Source: Nonomuraea purpurea
Lineage (GTDB): Bacteria; Actinomycetota; Actinomycetes; Streptosporangiales; Streptosporangiaceae
Direction of reading: 5' to 3'
Length of the DNA: 64,000 bases
NCBI RefSeq assembly: GCF_042650645.1
Contig: NZ_JBHSBI010000012.1
Coordinates: 1-64,000, forward strand
Shown here piece after piece: positions 24,705 through 35,510 of the stretch (position 1 is the first letter of the stretch; each line of letters begins with the position of its first letter). Both the position numbers and the translations under genes were made by a program. The notes below the pieces were generated by a model. The model had not been told where the DNA came from. It was given only the letters and a program-made list of their open reading frames with translations, and did not search any database.

Positions 24705-25519
24705 GGATAGTCCTTCGGGGGCGTCGTGGGCAGATCAGCGGGAGCCGGCATCGTCAGCCACGGCGGCGGCTCTGGAAGCCCTGCGCCGCCGGAGATCTGC
24801 GTGAACGACCGGCCCATGGTCACCAGATTAACGCCCTCGCCGTGCGACCTGCCGCTCAGCCAGGCCAGCATGTCGCACGGCGTGCCCTCGACGGCGGGGC
24901 CGGTGCCCAGGTCGCCCCATCTGGTGAGGGTTTGGCCGGAGGTCCGCTTGATCACGACCTCGCTCAGTGGGCCGCGGCCACGAGGCCAGCAGGCGAAGGT
25001 GTCGTGGAGTTCGCGCAGGACGAACGGCTCCGGCCAGTCGGCGGGGCCGTATCCGGCGTCGAGGTCCACGTGGTGGACGCCGATCTCGCGCAGGCGGCGT
25101 ATGAGCGCGTACCAGGCGGGATGGGGCGGCGGGCGCATGCCCTCCACGGACGCGGACCAGGCATGATCGGGCAGGTCGCGGATGGCCGCGGCCAGCCGGG
25201 CGGCGCCGGCCTCCAGATCGGTGAGGTGCCGGGCGGCTGAGTGGACGGCCGCGGCCTCGATCGCGGCGCTCCTGGCCGCCATGGAGGCGTACTGTGGGGT
25301 TCTGACGCCGGTCTTCGCCCAGGTCAGGAGGTTGACGTGGGAGGCGGCGCCCTGGGCGACGTGGGCGAGGACGTGGCCCCTGGTCCAGCCGGGAAGCAGG
25401 GACGGGACGGCGAGGTCGGCGTCGGAGAGGGTGGCGGCGGTGGCCAGGAGGCGGTTGGTGGCCGAGGCCAGCTCGGCCTGCAGCGCAGGCAGGACGGACA
25501 TGTCTGGATTTTTCATCAT
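24701..25519 (-). CDS. Maleylpyruvate-isomerase-family mycothiol-dependent protein
   Basis: A 272-residue protein. The N-terminal DinB-like four-helix domain has metal-ligand-type residues in GWTRGHVLAHVAQGAA (about 44-59) and a later GVHHVDLDAG (about 144-153). The C-terminal part (about 180-250) fits the MDMPI C-terminal domain. In Corynebacterium a member isomerises maleylpyruvate using mycothiol; many family members have unknown substrates. Its end overlaps the downstream MBL gene (ATGA), so the two form an operon. The start is ATG 25519; internal ATG at codon 7 (MSVLPALQ) is possible. Confidence 0.8.
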   Translation of the reverse strand: MMKNPDMSVLPALQAELASATNRLLATAATLSDADLAVPSLLPGWTRGHVLAHVAQGAASHVNLLTWAKTGVRTPQYASMAARSAAIEAAAVHSAARHLTDLEAGAARLAAAIRDLPDHAWSASVEGMRPPPHPAWYALIRRLREIGVHHVDLDAGYGPADWPEPFVLRELHDTFACWPRGRGPLSEVVIKRTSGQTLTRWGDLGTGPAVEGTPCDMLAWLSGRSHGEGVNLVTMGRSFTQISGGAGLPEPPPWLTMPAPADLPTTPPKDYP

Positions 25520-25719
25520 TTAGGGTGTCCCTGGACTGGCGGGGGCATAGAACGGCAGGTCAACGGGTTGAGTGCTAAAGGCATCCTGCCTGGACGGGAG
25601 ATGGCCGTAACCTGTGAGGGACGGATTTTCGGGGGCCGGGTAGCGGGTCGCCGAAATTGTCGGAGCCCCCGTCTACCATCCCCCGTGGACCTATCCGCCT
25701 TTCGACTTCCGGGATCACC

Positions 25720-28560
<2,841 letters not shown>

Positions 28561-28578
28561 GGGCTTGCGCGTGAGCTT

Positions 28579-28610
28579 GCGGCCCCCGCGCCGAATGGTG
28601 TGGGGGCCGC
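28579..28610 (+). terminator. Terminator after uvrA
   Basis: GCGGCCCCC (28579-28587) pairs perfectly with 28602-28610. Five more pairs, including two G-T, extend the stem to a GAAT loop. It begins about 18 bases after the uvrA stop and separates uvrA from the Rieske genes. Confidence 0.8.
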
Positions 28611-28715
28611 TGACCACCCGCTGACCGGACCGAGGGGTGCCGTCAATAAGGTTGGTACTCGGTTCACGGCCTGACCTGCAGGGGGTCGGCGGCGACGCGG
28701 AGGGTCGGCAAAACG

Positions 28716-29147
28716 ATGACGGTTGAGGGGCGGGGCGCAGCCATGCCGGAAAACGGGGTCGGGCGGCGCGAGATGCTGGGGGCGGCCGGGGTCGCGGCCT
28801 GCGGGCTGGCGCTCGCGGGATGCGGCTCGGGCGACGCCAAGGCCCAGCCGAGTCTCAAGGGCAAGGTCATCGCCAAGACCGCCGACGTCCCCGTGGGCGG
28901 GGGCAAGCTGATCGAGGACCTGAAGGTCGTGGTGACGCAGCCCACGCAGGGCGTTTTCATGGCGTTCAGCTCGATCTGCACCCACAAGGGCTGTGCGGTC
29001 AGCACCCCCAAGGAGAACGTCATCAGGTGCGCCTGCCACGGCAGCGAGTTCGCCGCCGACAGCGGCCAGGCCACCAAGGGGCCCGCCACCGCGCCACTGG
29101 CCTCGTTCAAGATCAAGGTCGAGGGCGACGGCATCGTGGTGGTCTGA
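28716..29147 (+). CDS. Rieske 2Fe-2S lipoprotein, copy 1
   Basis: A 143-residue exported iron-sulfur protein. The signal has twin arginines (GRREMLGAAG) and a lipobox LAGC (about residue 33), which predicts Tat export and lipid anchoring. The Rieske cluster ligands are CTHKGC (about 88-93) and CACHGSEF (about 106-113): two Cys and two His. The second loop has Ala where Pro is usual. It starts a run of three paralogues. The partner redox chain is unknown. ATG 28716 is used; ATG 28743 (MPENGVGRREM) also fits. A possible -10, TAAGGT, lies near 28647. Confidence 0.85.
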   Translation: MTVEGRGAAMPENGVGRREMLGAAGVAACGLALAGCGSGDAKAQPSLKGKVIAKTADVPVGGGKLIEDLKVVVTQPTQGVFMAFSSICTHKGCAVSTPKENVIRCACHGSEFAADSGQATKGPATAPLASFKIKVEGDGIVVV

Positions 29148-29258
29148 ACGAGCAGAACCGGTAATTGTGCGTAATAACCCGGATTGGGCTCGGGCACGCT
29201 GAACCGGCGCGAGGGCGCTGGCCGTACCTGAAGGAGAACCAATCTGGGAGGACACATA

Positions 29259-29726
29259 ATGACGGAAACGACGCGCCGCACGATGTTTCTCGGCGCAGGC
29301 GGCGCCGGGCTCGCGGCGGTCCTGACGGCGTGTGCGAGCTACAGCGTGCCGACGACGGAAGCCAGCGCCGAGCCGCCTTCGCAGGAGCCGTCGTCCGAGG
29401 CCCCTGCGGAGAAGGAGGAAGAGGCCGGATCGTCGGAAGCCAAGGCGCTCGCCGCCACCGCCGACATCCCTGAGGGCGGTGGCAAGGTCTTCGAGAAGGA
29501 GAAGATCGTGGTGACGCAGCCGACCGCGGGTGAGTTCAAGGCGTTCACGGCGGTCTGCACCCATCAGGGCTGCCTGGTCGCCACCGTCTCCAACAAGACG
29601 ATCAACTGCCCGTGCCATGGCAGCAAGTTCAAGATCGACGACGGCTCCGTGGCGGGTGGGCCCGCGAGTTCGCCGCTCGAAGAGAAACAGATCACGGTGG
29701 ACGGGGACAAGATTCGGCTTGCATAG
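29259..29726 (+). CDS. Rieske 2Fe-2S lipoprotein, copy 2
   Basis: A 155-residue paralogue of its neighbours. A TTRRTMFLGAGG twin-arginine region and lipobox LTAC (about 22-25) lead to a 35-residue acidic Ser/Pro/Glu linker, longer than in the other copies. The Rieske motifs CTHQGC (about 103-108) and CPCHGSKF (about 121-128) are canonical. GGGAGGACACATAATG gives a clear binding site. It lies 111 bases after copy 1 and 45 bases before copy 3. Confidence 0.87.
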   Translation: MTETTRRTMFLGAGGAGLAAVLTACASYSVPTTEASAEPPSQEPSSEAPAEKEEEAGSSEAKALAATADIPEGGGKVFEKEKIVVTQPTAGEFKAFTAVCTHQGCLVATVSNKTINCPCHGSKFKIDDGSVAGGPASSPLEEKQITVDGDKIRLA

Positions 29727-29771
29727 GCCGCGTCTCATGATTTTCTCACCTACGTGCGGTTGGGTGAGCCC

Positions 29772-30197
29772 ATGGGAGATGACCTTCGAAGCCGTCGTAC
29801 CGTGTTCGCCGGCGTTGGTGCCGGTGGCCTGGCCCTGGCGATCAGCGCGTGCGGCGGCGGCAGCGACACCGCACAGACCTCGGGTGGCACAGAATCCGGC
29901 ACGCCGGCCGGTGGGATGCTGGCCAAGACCGCCGACATTCCCGTCGGTGGCGGGACGATCTTCAAGGACCAGAAGATCGTGGTCACTCAGCCCACTTCCG
30001 GGCAGTTCAAGGCGTTCAGCGCGGTGTGCACGCACAACGGGTGCACGGTCGGCAGCGTCGAGAACGGAGTGATTGTCTGCCCGTGCCACAACAGCAAGTT
30101 CGGCATCGCCGACGGCGCGGTGACGGACGGGCCGGCCGACAAGCCACTGCCCGCGCAGAAGATCAAGGTCGACGGAGACCAGATCACACTCGCCTAG
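29772..30197 (+). CDS. Rieske 2Fe-2S lipoprotein, copy 3
   Basis: A 141-residue paralogue with a twin-arginine signal (RSRRTVFAGVGAGG) and lipobox ISAC (about 24-27). The cluster motifs are CTHNGC and CPCHNSKF; Asn replaces the usual Gly after the second His, which may shift redox potential. Start 29772 (MGDDLRSRR) places the twin arginine normally; a GTG at 29754 would add six residues. It shares with copy 2 the blocks ADIP-GGG, KIVVTQPT and PCH-SKF, so the two are recent duplicates. Confidence 0.85.
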   Translation: MGDDLRSRRTVFAGVGAGGLALAISACGGGSDTAQTSGGTESGTPAGGMLAKTADIPVGGGTIFKDQKIVVTQPTSGQFKAFSAVCTHNGCTVGSVENGVIVCPCHNSKFGIADGAVTDGPADKPLPAQKIKVDGDQITLA

Positions 30198-30614
30198 CCC
30201 CGACGGTCCGCAGCCGGGGTGGTTTCGGGCGTGGTGGGGGCTGGTGGTTCCGGGCTGTGCCGTGTCCGGCCGTTCCGCGCCGTTGGGCGTGAATGCCCTT
30301 GCTTCTTTACGCGCTGCCGTGGCCACCACCCGCCGCCGCTGGCTCGCCTCTGTCCAGGAAACGGCCGCTGACCGGTCAGTGGCGCGCCACCGTTACGGAG
30401 CGCAACGTGGGCCGGCTCGGTGGTTTCCGGTGGGCCGGCTTGGTGGTTCCTGGTGGGCCGGCCTGGTGGTTCCTGGTGGGCCGGCCTGGTGGTTCTTGGT
30501 GGGCTGGCCCCGTGGTTTTCGGTGGGCTGGGTATGTCAGTGCGGTCGCCGTGTCGGTGCCGGGTGCGTTGGCACGGCGGGCGAGCTTGTCGGTGTGGGCT
30601 ACTAGGCTTTGAGT
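30198..30614. other. Gene-free stretch before uvrC with a leaderless-type promoter
   Basis: About 415 bases without a supported gene. It holds the 23-nt tandem array (30407-30531). Just before uvrC, TAGGCT (30603-30608) lies six bases from the GTG start, which suggests a leaderless transcript. No clear -35 is present. Confidence 0.5.
30407..30531. repeat. 23-nt tandem array, five units plus a partial
   Basis: Units begin at 30407, 30430, 30453, 30476 and 30499, and a partial at 30522. The core is GGGCCGGCCTGGTGGTTC. Units 2-4 differ by one or two bases. A 23-nt period cannot keep a reading frame, so the array is non-coding. It lies about 85 bases upstream of uvrC. Confidence 0.9.
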
Positions 30615-32543
30615 GTGGCGAGATCAGCGGGCAGCACCTTGAGTTTCCGGCCCCAACCGGGTTCGATCCCCGAGTCGCCGGGGGTCTATCGGTTCAGGGA
30701 CGCGCACGGCCGTGTGATCTACGTGGGCAAGGCCAAGAGCCTGCGCCAGCGGCTCAACTCCTACTTCGCCGACTTCACCGCGCTCCACCCGCGCACCCAG
30801 TCGATGCTCAAGGCCGCCGCCGACGTCGACTGGACGGTCGTCGGCACCGAGGTCGAGGCGCTGCAGCTCGAATACTCCTGGATCAAGGAGTTCGACCCGC
30901 GCTTCAACGTCAAGTACCGCGACGACAAATCCTATCCCTACCTCGCCGTCACCATGGGCGAGGACTTCCCGCGTGTGCAGGTCATGCGGGGCGCCAAGCG
31001 CAAGGGCACGCGGTATTTCGGGCCCTATTCGCACGCCTGGGCCATTCGCGAGACCGTCGATCTGCTGCTGCGGGTCTTCCCCGTACGCACGTGCAGCGCG
31101 GGAGTGTTCAAGCGGGCCGGGCAGATCGGGCGGCCGTGCCTGCTCGGCTACATCGACAAGTGCTCGGCGCCCTGCGTCGGCCGGGTCACCCCCGAGGAGC
31201 ACCGCCGGCTGGCGGAAGACTTCTGCGACTTCATGGCCGGCAACACCAGCCGCTTCATCAAGCGGCTGGAGAAGGAGATGCGCGAGGCCGCGGACGAGCA
31301 GGAGTATGAGCGCGCCGCCCGGCTCCGAGACGACATCCAGGCGTTGCAGCGGGCCCTGGAGAAGCAGGCGGTCGTGCTGGGCGAGGCCACCGACGCCGAC
31401 GTGATCGCGCTGGCCGAGGATCCGCTCGAAGCCGCCGTTCAGGTCTTCTACGTGCGCGGCGGCCGCATCAGGGGCCAGCGCGGGTGGGTGGTCGACAAGG
31501 TCGAGGAGACCTCGCCGGGCGAGCTGGTCGAGCAGTTCCTCCTGCAGATGTATGCCGAGGCGAGCCCGGAAACGATGCCCCGCGAAGTGCTCGTGCCGGC
31601 TCTGCCGCCAGACAGCGAGGCGGTCGCCGAGTTGCTCACCGAGCAGCGCCGCACCCGCGTCGAGGTGCGTGTGCCGCAGCGTGGCGACAAGAAGTCGCTG
31701 ATGGAGACCGTTGAACGCAACGCCAAGGAGTCGCTGGCCCAGCACAAGATCCGCCGGGCCGGTGACCTGACCATGCGCAGCAAGGCGCTGCAGGAGATCG
31801 CCGACGCGCTCGACCTCGACCAGGCGCCGCTGCGCGTCGAGTGCTACGACGTCTCTCACCTGCAGGGCGAGAACGTCGTGGCCTCGATGGTGGTGTTCGA
31901 GGACGGCCTGCCGCGCAAGAGCGAATACCGGCGCTTCGCCGTCAAGACCAAAGAGGGCGACGTCGCCTCGATCTACGAGGTGATCATGCGGCGGTTCCGC
32001 CGCTACCTGGAGGAACGCTCGGCGACCGGCGAGCTGACCGCCGAGGACGACGACGGCCGAGGGCCCATCGACCCCGAGACCGGCAAACCGCGCAAGTTCG
32101 CCTACCCGCCCAACCTGGTCGTCGTCGACGGCGCCGGGCCCCAGGCGGCGGCCGCCCAGCGGGCGCTCGACGAGCTCGGCATCGACGACGTGTCCGTGTG
32201 CGGGCTGGCCAAGCGGCTGGAGGAGGTGTGGCTGCCAGGCGACGATCAGCCGGTGATCATGCCTCGTTCAAGCGAAGGTCTCTACCTGCTGCAACGAGTG
32301 CGTGACGAGGCACACCGGTTCGCCATCACCTACCATCGTTCGAAGAGGTCCAAGGCGGTGAAGGAGAGCGTGCTCGACGACGTGCCCGGTCTCGGGCCGG
32401 CGCGCAGGCAGGCGCTGCTCAAACACTTCGGATCCGTGAAGAAGCTACGCGAGGCCACTGCCGCCGAGATCTGCGAGGTTCCCGGCATCGGCCCGTCCAT
32501 CGCCGAGGTCATCGTGTCCACGCTGAAGGGAGAGTCACCGTGA
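30615..32543 (+). CDS. uvrC: Excinuclease ABC subunit C
   Basis: A 642-residue nuclease that cuts both sides of a lesion in nucleotide excision repair. The GIY-YIG domain spans residues 15-95 (GVYRFRDAHGRVIYVGKAKS). The UVR motif lies at about 215-245 (EQEYERAARLRDDIQAL). The RNase-H-like endonuclease has its catalytic Asp in ECYDVSHLQG (about 410). Two helix-hairpin-helix motifs close the protein (DDVPGLGPARRQALLKHFGS and CEVPGIGPSIAEVI). GTG 30615 is preferred over TTG 30609 by family N-terminus. Its partner uvrA lies upstream, beyond the Rieske genes. Confidence 0.96.
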   Translation: MARSAGSTLSFRPQPGSIPESPGVYRFRDAHGRVIYVGKAKSLRQRLNSYFADFTALHPRTQSMLKAAADVDWTVVGTEVEALQLEYSWIKEFDPRFNVKYRDDKSYPYLAVTMGEDFPRVQVMRGAKRKGTRYFGPYSHAWAIRETVDLLLRVFPVRTCSAGVFKRAGQIGRPCLLGYIDKCSAPCVGRVTPEEHRRLAEDFCDFMAGNTSRFIKRLEKEMREAADEQEYERAARLRDDIQALQRALEKQAVVLGEATDADVIALAEDPLEAAVQVFYVRGGRIRGQRGWVVDKVEETSPGELVEQFLLQMYAEASPETMPREVLVPALPPDSEAVAELLTEQRRTRVEVRVPQRGDKKSLMETVERNAKESLAQHKIRRAGDLTMRSKALQEIADALDLDQAPLRVECYDVSHLQGENVVASMVVFEDGLPRKSEYRRFAVKTKEGDVASIYEVIMRRFRRYLEERSATGELTAEDDDGRGPIDPETGKPRKFAYPPNLVVVDGAGPQAAAAQRALDELGIDDVSVCGLAKRLEEVWLPGDDQPVIMPRSSEGLYLLQRVRDEAHRFAITYHRSKRSKAVKESVLDDVPGLGPARRQALLKHFGSVKKLREATAAEICEVPGIGPSIAEVIVSTLKGESP

Positions 32544-32932
32544 TCCCGCCAGGATGCCCAGGCGCCATGGCCGGGGGCGTGGCAGGACGAGCGGGGGATG
32601 CGATCGGCGCCGGGGATGGTCGCGGCGCTGGGCGTGGGGCTCGGGGTGCTCATGGTTGTGGGGTGCTCGGGCTCCGATGGGGTGGCGTGGTTCACGCGCC
32701 GATCGCCGAGGGGCACGGGTGCCGGTCGTCGGCGGGGGCCGGGGGTCGAGGGGGCTGCCGGCCGTCGGCGGGTGGTTACGGGTGTGCCGGGTCAGTGGCC
32801 GATGGCGCGTCGGTGGCCCGTACCGATGGAACGGGGTGTTGGGATCTTGGACGACGACCAAGGGAAGGCGCTGGGCGGGGAGGGCGCTGACATGAAGATC
32901 TTCGAAACCGGACCTGCGGACGGAGTGGGACG
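32544..32932 (+). other. Stretch between uvrC and rapZ with competing small ORFs
   Basis: All three plus frames stay open for 300 bases or more, because the sequence is G-rich and stop-poor. Two ORFs would couple to a neighbour: one starts at the GTGA of the uvrC stop (32540), and one (32598-32936) ends in the ATGA of rapZ. Only the second has a signal-like N-terminus. A real gene here is not certain. Confidence 0.4.
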
Positions 32933-32936
32933 ATGA
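32598..32936 (+). CDS. Possible small lipoprotein (uncertain gene)
   Basis: A 112-residue ORF. Its start MRSAPGMVAALGVGLGVLMV runs into VGCSGSDG, which has the form of a lipoprotein signal with lipobox VVGC (about residues 20-23). The rest is Arg/Gly-rich with no known domain. The TGA overlaps the rapZ ATG, which would couple translation. The region is stop-poor in all frames, so chance is a real possibility. GGGGG before the ATG is a weak binding site; ATG 32616 is an alternative start. Confidence 0.3.
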   Translation: MRSAPGMVAALGVGLGVLMVVGCSGSDGVAWFTRRSPRGTGAGRRRGPGVEGAAGRRRVVTGVPGQWPMARRWPVPMERGVGILDDDQGKALGGEGADMKIFETGPADGVGR

Positions 32937-33799
32937 GCACCGAGCCGGCGTTCGTCATCGTCACCGGCATGTCCGGGGCGGGACGCAGCACAGCGGCCAA
33001 GGCGCTTGAAGACCTTGGCTGGTTCGTGATCGACAATCTGCCGCCGGGGCTGCTGTTCGCCATGGCGGAGGAGGCGGGCAAGGTCAAGCTGGCCGCCGAC
33101 AAGGTTGCGGCCGTCGTCGACGTGCGCAGCCTGGCGTTCACCACCGACCTCAACGCGGCCATCGAGGAGCTCGAAGGCCGCGGCGTACGGGTGCGGGTGG
33201 TGTTCCTGGAAGCCAGCGACGAGGAGCTGGTGCGCAGGTTCGAGAACGTGCGCAGGCCGCACCCGCTGCAGGGCGAGGGGCGGCTGGTCGACGGCATCAC
33301 CAGGGAACGGGGGATCCTGCGTGAGGTTCGGGCCAACGCCGACCTGGTGATCGACACCTCGTCGCACAACGTCCACGAACTGCGCAACAAGATCGTCGCG
33401 TACTTCGGCGGGGAGGATCGGCCGGGGCTGCGGGTCAACGTGGTGTCGTTCGGGTTCAAATACGGGCTGCCGGTCGATGCCGATCTCGTCGTCGACTGCC
33501 GGTTCCTGCCCAACCCGCACTGGGTGCCCGAACTGCGGCCGATGAACGGGCTGGAGGCTCCGGTGCGCGACTACGTGCTGGGCCAGCCGGGGGCCAAGGA
33601 GTTCCTGGACGCCTACGAGGAGGTCCTGCAGGTCATCGCGGCCGGATACACGCGCGAGGGCAAGAGCTACGCCACGCTCGCGGTCGGGTGCACCGGAGGC
33701 AAGCACCGCAGCGTGGCCATGGCGGAGCAGGTCGCCGCCCGCCTGCGTGACCGCGGGATGGAGGTCCAGGTGAGTCACCGGGATGTGGGGCGGGAGTGA
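32933..33799 (+). CDS. rapZ: RapZ/YvcJ family nucleotide-binding protein
   Basis: A 288-residue P-loop protein. Walker A is GMSGAGRST (about 11-19). FVIDNLPPGLL (about 31-41) and the C-terminal VGCTGGKHRSV (about 255-265) are family signatures. In E. coli RapZ binds GlmZ RNA and senses glucosamine-6-phosphate; in Gram-positives YvcJ is a GTPase/ATPase of less clear role. It belongs to the conserved actinobacterial trio rapZ-yvcK-whiA; the next start overlaps its stop (GTGA). The ATG has GGAGTGGG upstream. Confidence 0.93.
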   Translation: MSTEPAFVIVTGMSGAGRSTAAKALEDLGWFVIDNLPPGLLFAMAEEAGKVKLAADKVAAVVDVRSLAFTTDLNAAIEELEGRGVRVRVVFLEASDEELVRRFENVRRPHPLQGEGRLVDGITRERGILREVRANADLVIDTSSHNVHELRNKIVAYFGGEDRPGLRVNVVSFGFKYGLPVDADLVVDCRFLPNPHWVPELRPMNGLEAPVRDYVLGQPGAKEFLDAYEEVLQVIAAGYTREGKSYATLAVGCTGGKHRSVAMAEQVAARLRDRGMEVQVSHRDVGRE

Positions 33800-35439
33800 C
33801 GGATGACGGCTTCGCGGAAGCGGCCTTGCCTGACCCGATAGCGGCTGGTCCGGGCGTCGACGCCCCGAGCCCGGCAGACCGGTCGCGCTCCGCCGTTCCT
33901 GATCGGGCTGACGTCGGCTCGGGCCGTGATCGGCCCGATGCCGGGCGAGTCCATGATCGGGCTGACGTCGGCTCAGGCCATGATCGGCCTGATGTCGGTC
34001 GCGTCCGGGGTGACGCCGGCTCGGGGCGTGTCCGTGACTCCGGTGTCGGAGATGGTCGGGGTGACGCCGGCTCGGGGCGTGTCCGTGACTCCGGTGTCGG
34101 AGATGGTCGGGATGACGTCGGTTCGGGGCTTGGGCCGCCTGATCTTGATGCGGGGCATGCCGGGGGGCTGGGGCTTGAGCGGCCCGGTCCCGAAATGGGG
34201 CGTGTCCGCGATGATGGTGGGTTGGAGGATGGCCGGGTTGATGCTGAGTTGAGCCGCGAGCGGAGTGACGGCTTGGGGCGTGACCAGCGTGACGCCGGGC
34301 CGGACAGTGAACGGGCCGGTGCCGGGTCGGCGCACGGCCAGATCGAGGCCGGGTCGGGCCGGGAGCGGGTTGATGTCAGGTTGAGCCACGATGATGGCTT
34401 CGGTGCGGGCTCGGCTTGGGCGACGTCGTCAGAGGCGGCCGGAGACGGGCTCGATGGCGGGTCGGCGCCGGCGGAACAAGCGGCGTACCCGAGCGTCGGA
34501 TTCCAGGGGACCGGGCCGCGGGTGGTGGCGCTGGGCGGCGGGCATGGGTTGTTCGCGTCCCTGTCGGCCTTACGGATGGTGACCGATCGGCTGACCGCCG
34601 TGGTGACCGTCGCCGACGACGGCGGCTCCAGCGGACGGCTGCGGCGCGAGCTCGGCGTGCTCCCCCCTGGCGACCTGCGTATGGCGCTGGCCGCGCTGTG
34701 CGGTGACGACGAGTGGGGCAGCACCTGGAGCGAGGTCGTGCAGCACCGCTTCAGGAGCGAGGGCGAGCTGCACGGGCACGCCGTCGGCAACCTGCTGATC
34801 GTAGCCCTGTGGGAACTGCTCGGCGACCCCGTGGCCGGGCTCGACTGGGTCGGGCGGCTGCTGGGCGCGCACGGCAGGGTGCTGCCGATGGCCTCTGTGC
34901 CGCTCGACATCGTGGCCGAGGTGGAGCTCGACGGCGTCAGATCGACCGTAAGAGGACAGGTGGCGTGCGCGCTGACGCCCGGACGCGTGCAGGCCATCTC
35001 GCTGGTGCCCGAGGACCCGCCCGCCCGGCCGGAGGCGATCGCGGCGGTGCTGGAGGGCGACTGGGTGGTGTTCGGGCCCGGCTCGTGGTTCACCAGCGTG
35101 CTGCCGCACCTGAAAGTGCCCGAACTGGCCAGGGCGCTGCACAAGACCAGAGCCAAGCGGCTGGTAACCCTCAACCTGGCCCCCCAGCCGGGTGAGACCG
35201 ACGACTTCTCCCCTCAGCAGCACTTGGAGGTGCTCCGGCAGCACGCGCCCGATTTGGCGATCGATGTCGTACTCGCCGACACAGGAGTGGTGGACGACCA
35301 CGACGCGCTGAAGAAGGCCGCCGCGGCGCTCGGCGCGCGGCTCGTCCTGTCCGATGTGGCCGCCGCTGACGGCTCGCCGAGGCATGACCCACGACGTCTT
35401 GCCTCCGTCCTTGACGAGATTTTCCTCCAGAAGCGTTGA
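33796..35439 (+). CDS. yvcK: YvcK/CofD-like protein with a long repetitive N-terminal extension
   Basis: A 547-residue protein. The core (about 240-547) is the YvcK family: VVALGGGHGLFASLSALR, VVTVADDGGSSGRLRRELG, GDLRMALAAL, and VVFGPGSWFTSVLPHL. YvcK proteins bind UDP-sugars and are needed for growth on gluconeogenic carbon and for cell-wall control. Residues 1-240 are an extra Asp/Gly/Arg-rich, probably disordered region with repeats such as GSGRVRDSGVGDGR, partly made by an exact 51-nt duplication (34008-34109). Usual YvcK length is about 320. The GTG overlaps the rapZ stop, but an internal start near residue 230 cannot be excluded. whiA follows. Confidence 0.85.
   Translation: MTDDGFAEAALPDPIAAGPGVDAPSPADRSRSAVPDRADVGSGRDRPDAGRVHDRADVGSGHDRPDVGRVRGDAGSGRVRDSGVGDGRGDAGSGRVRDSGVGDGRDDVGSGLGPPDLDAGHAGGLGLERPGPEMGRVRDDGGLEDGRVDAELSRERSDGLGRDQRDAGPDSERAGAGSAHGQIEAGSGRERVDVRLSHDDGFGAGSAWATSSEAAGDGLDGGSAPAEQAAYPSVGFQGTGPRVVALGGGHGLFASLSALRMVTDRLTAVVTVADDGGSSGRLRRELGVLPPGDLRMALAALCGDDEWGSTWSEVVQHRFRSEGELHGHAVGNLLIVALWELLGDPVAGLDWVGRLLGAHGRVLPMASVPLDIVAEVELDGVRSTVRGQVACALTPGRVQAISLVPEDPPARPEAIAAVLEGDWVVFGPGSWFTSVLPHLKVPELARALHKTRAKRLVTLNLAPQPGETDDFSPQQHLEVLRQHAPDLAIDVVLADTGVVDDHDALKKAAAALGARLVLSDVAAADGSPRHDPRRLASVLDEIFLQKR
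34008..34109 (+). repeat. 51-nt tandem duplication in the yvcK extension
   Basis: Unit 1 (34008-34058) and unit 2 (34059-34109) are identical, each 17 codons. Weaker repeats of GCTGACGTCGGCTC-type words extend over 33905-34140. The period is a multiple of three, so the frame is kept, as expected for a translated tract. Confidence 0.9.
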
Positions 35440-35510
35440 TCCTGGTCGGCGTGGCGCGAAGGTGCGAGAGACTGACGAGAGCCGGTCTGACTGGGGGAGA
35501 GGACTAACGC

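Noticed and set aside
23820..24710. Plus-strand 296-codon ORF opposite the MBL gene
   Set aside because: Antisense shadow of a gene with clear zinc motifs.
32540..32890. Gly-rich ORF starting at the uvrC stop
   Set aside because: Low complexity, no signal or domain, and it competes with another frame that has slightly better features.
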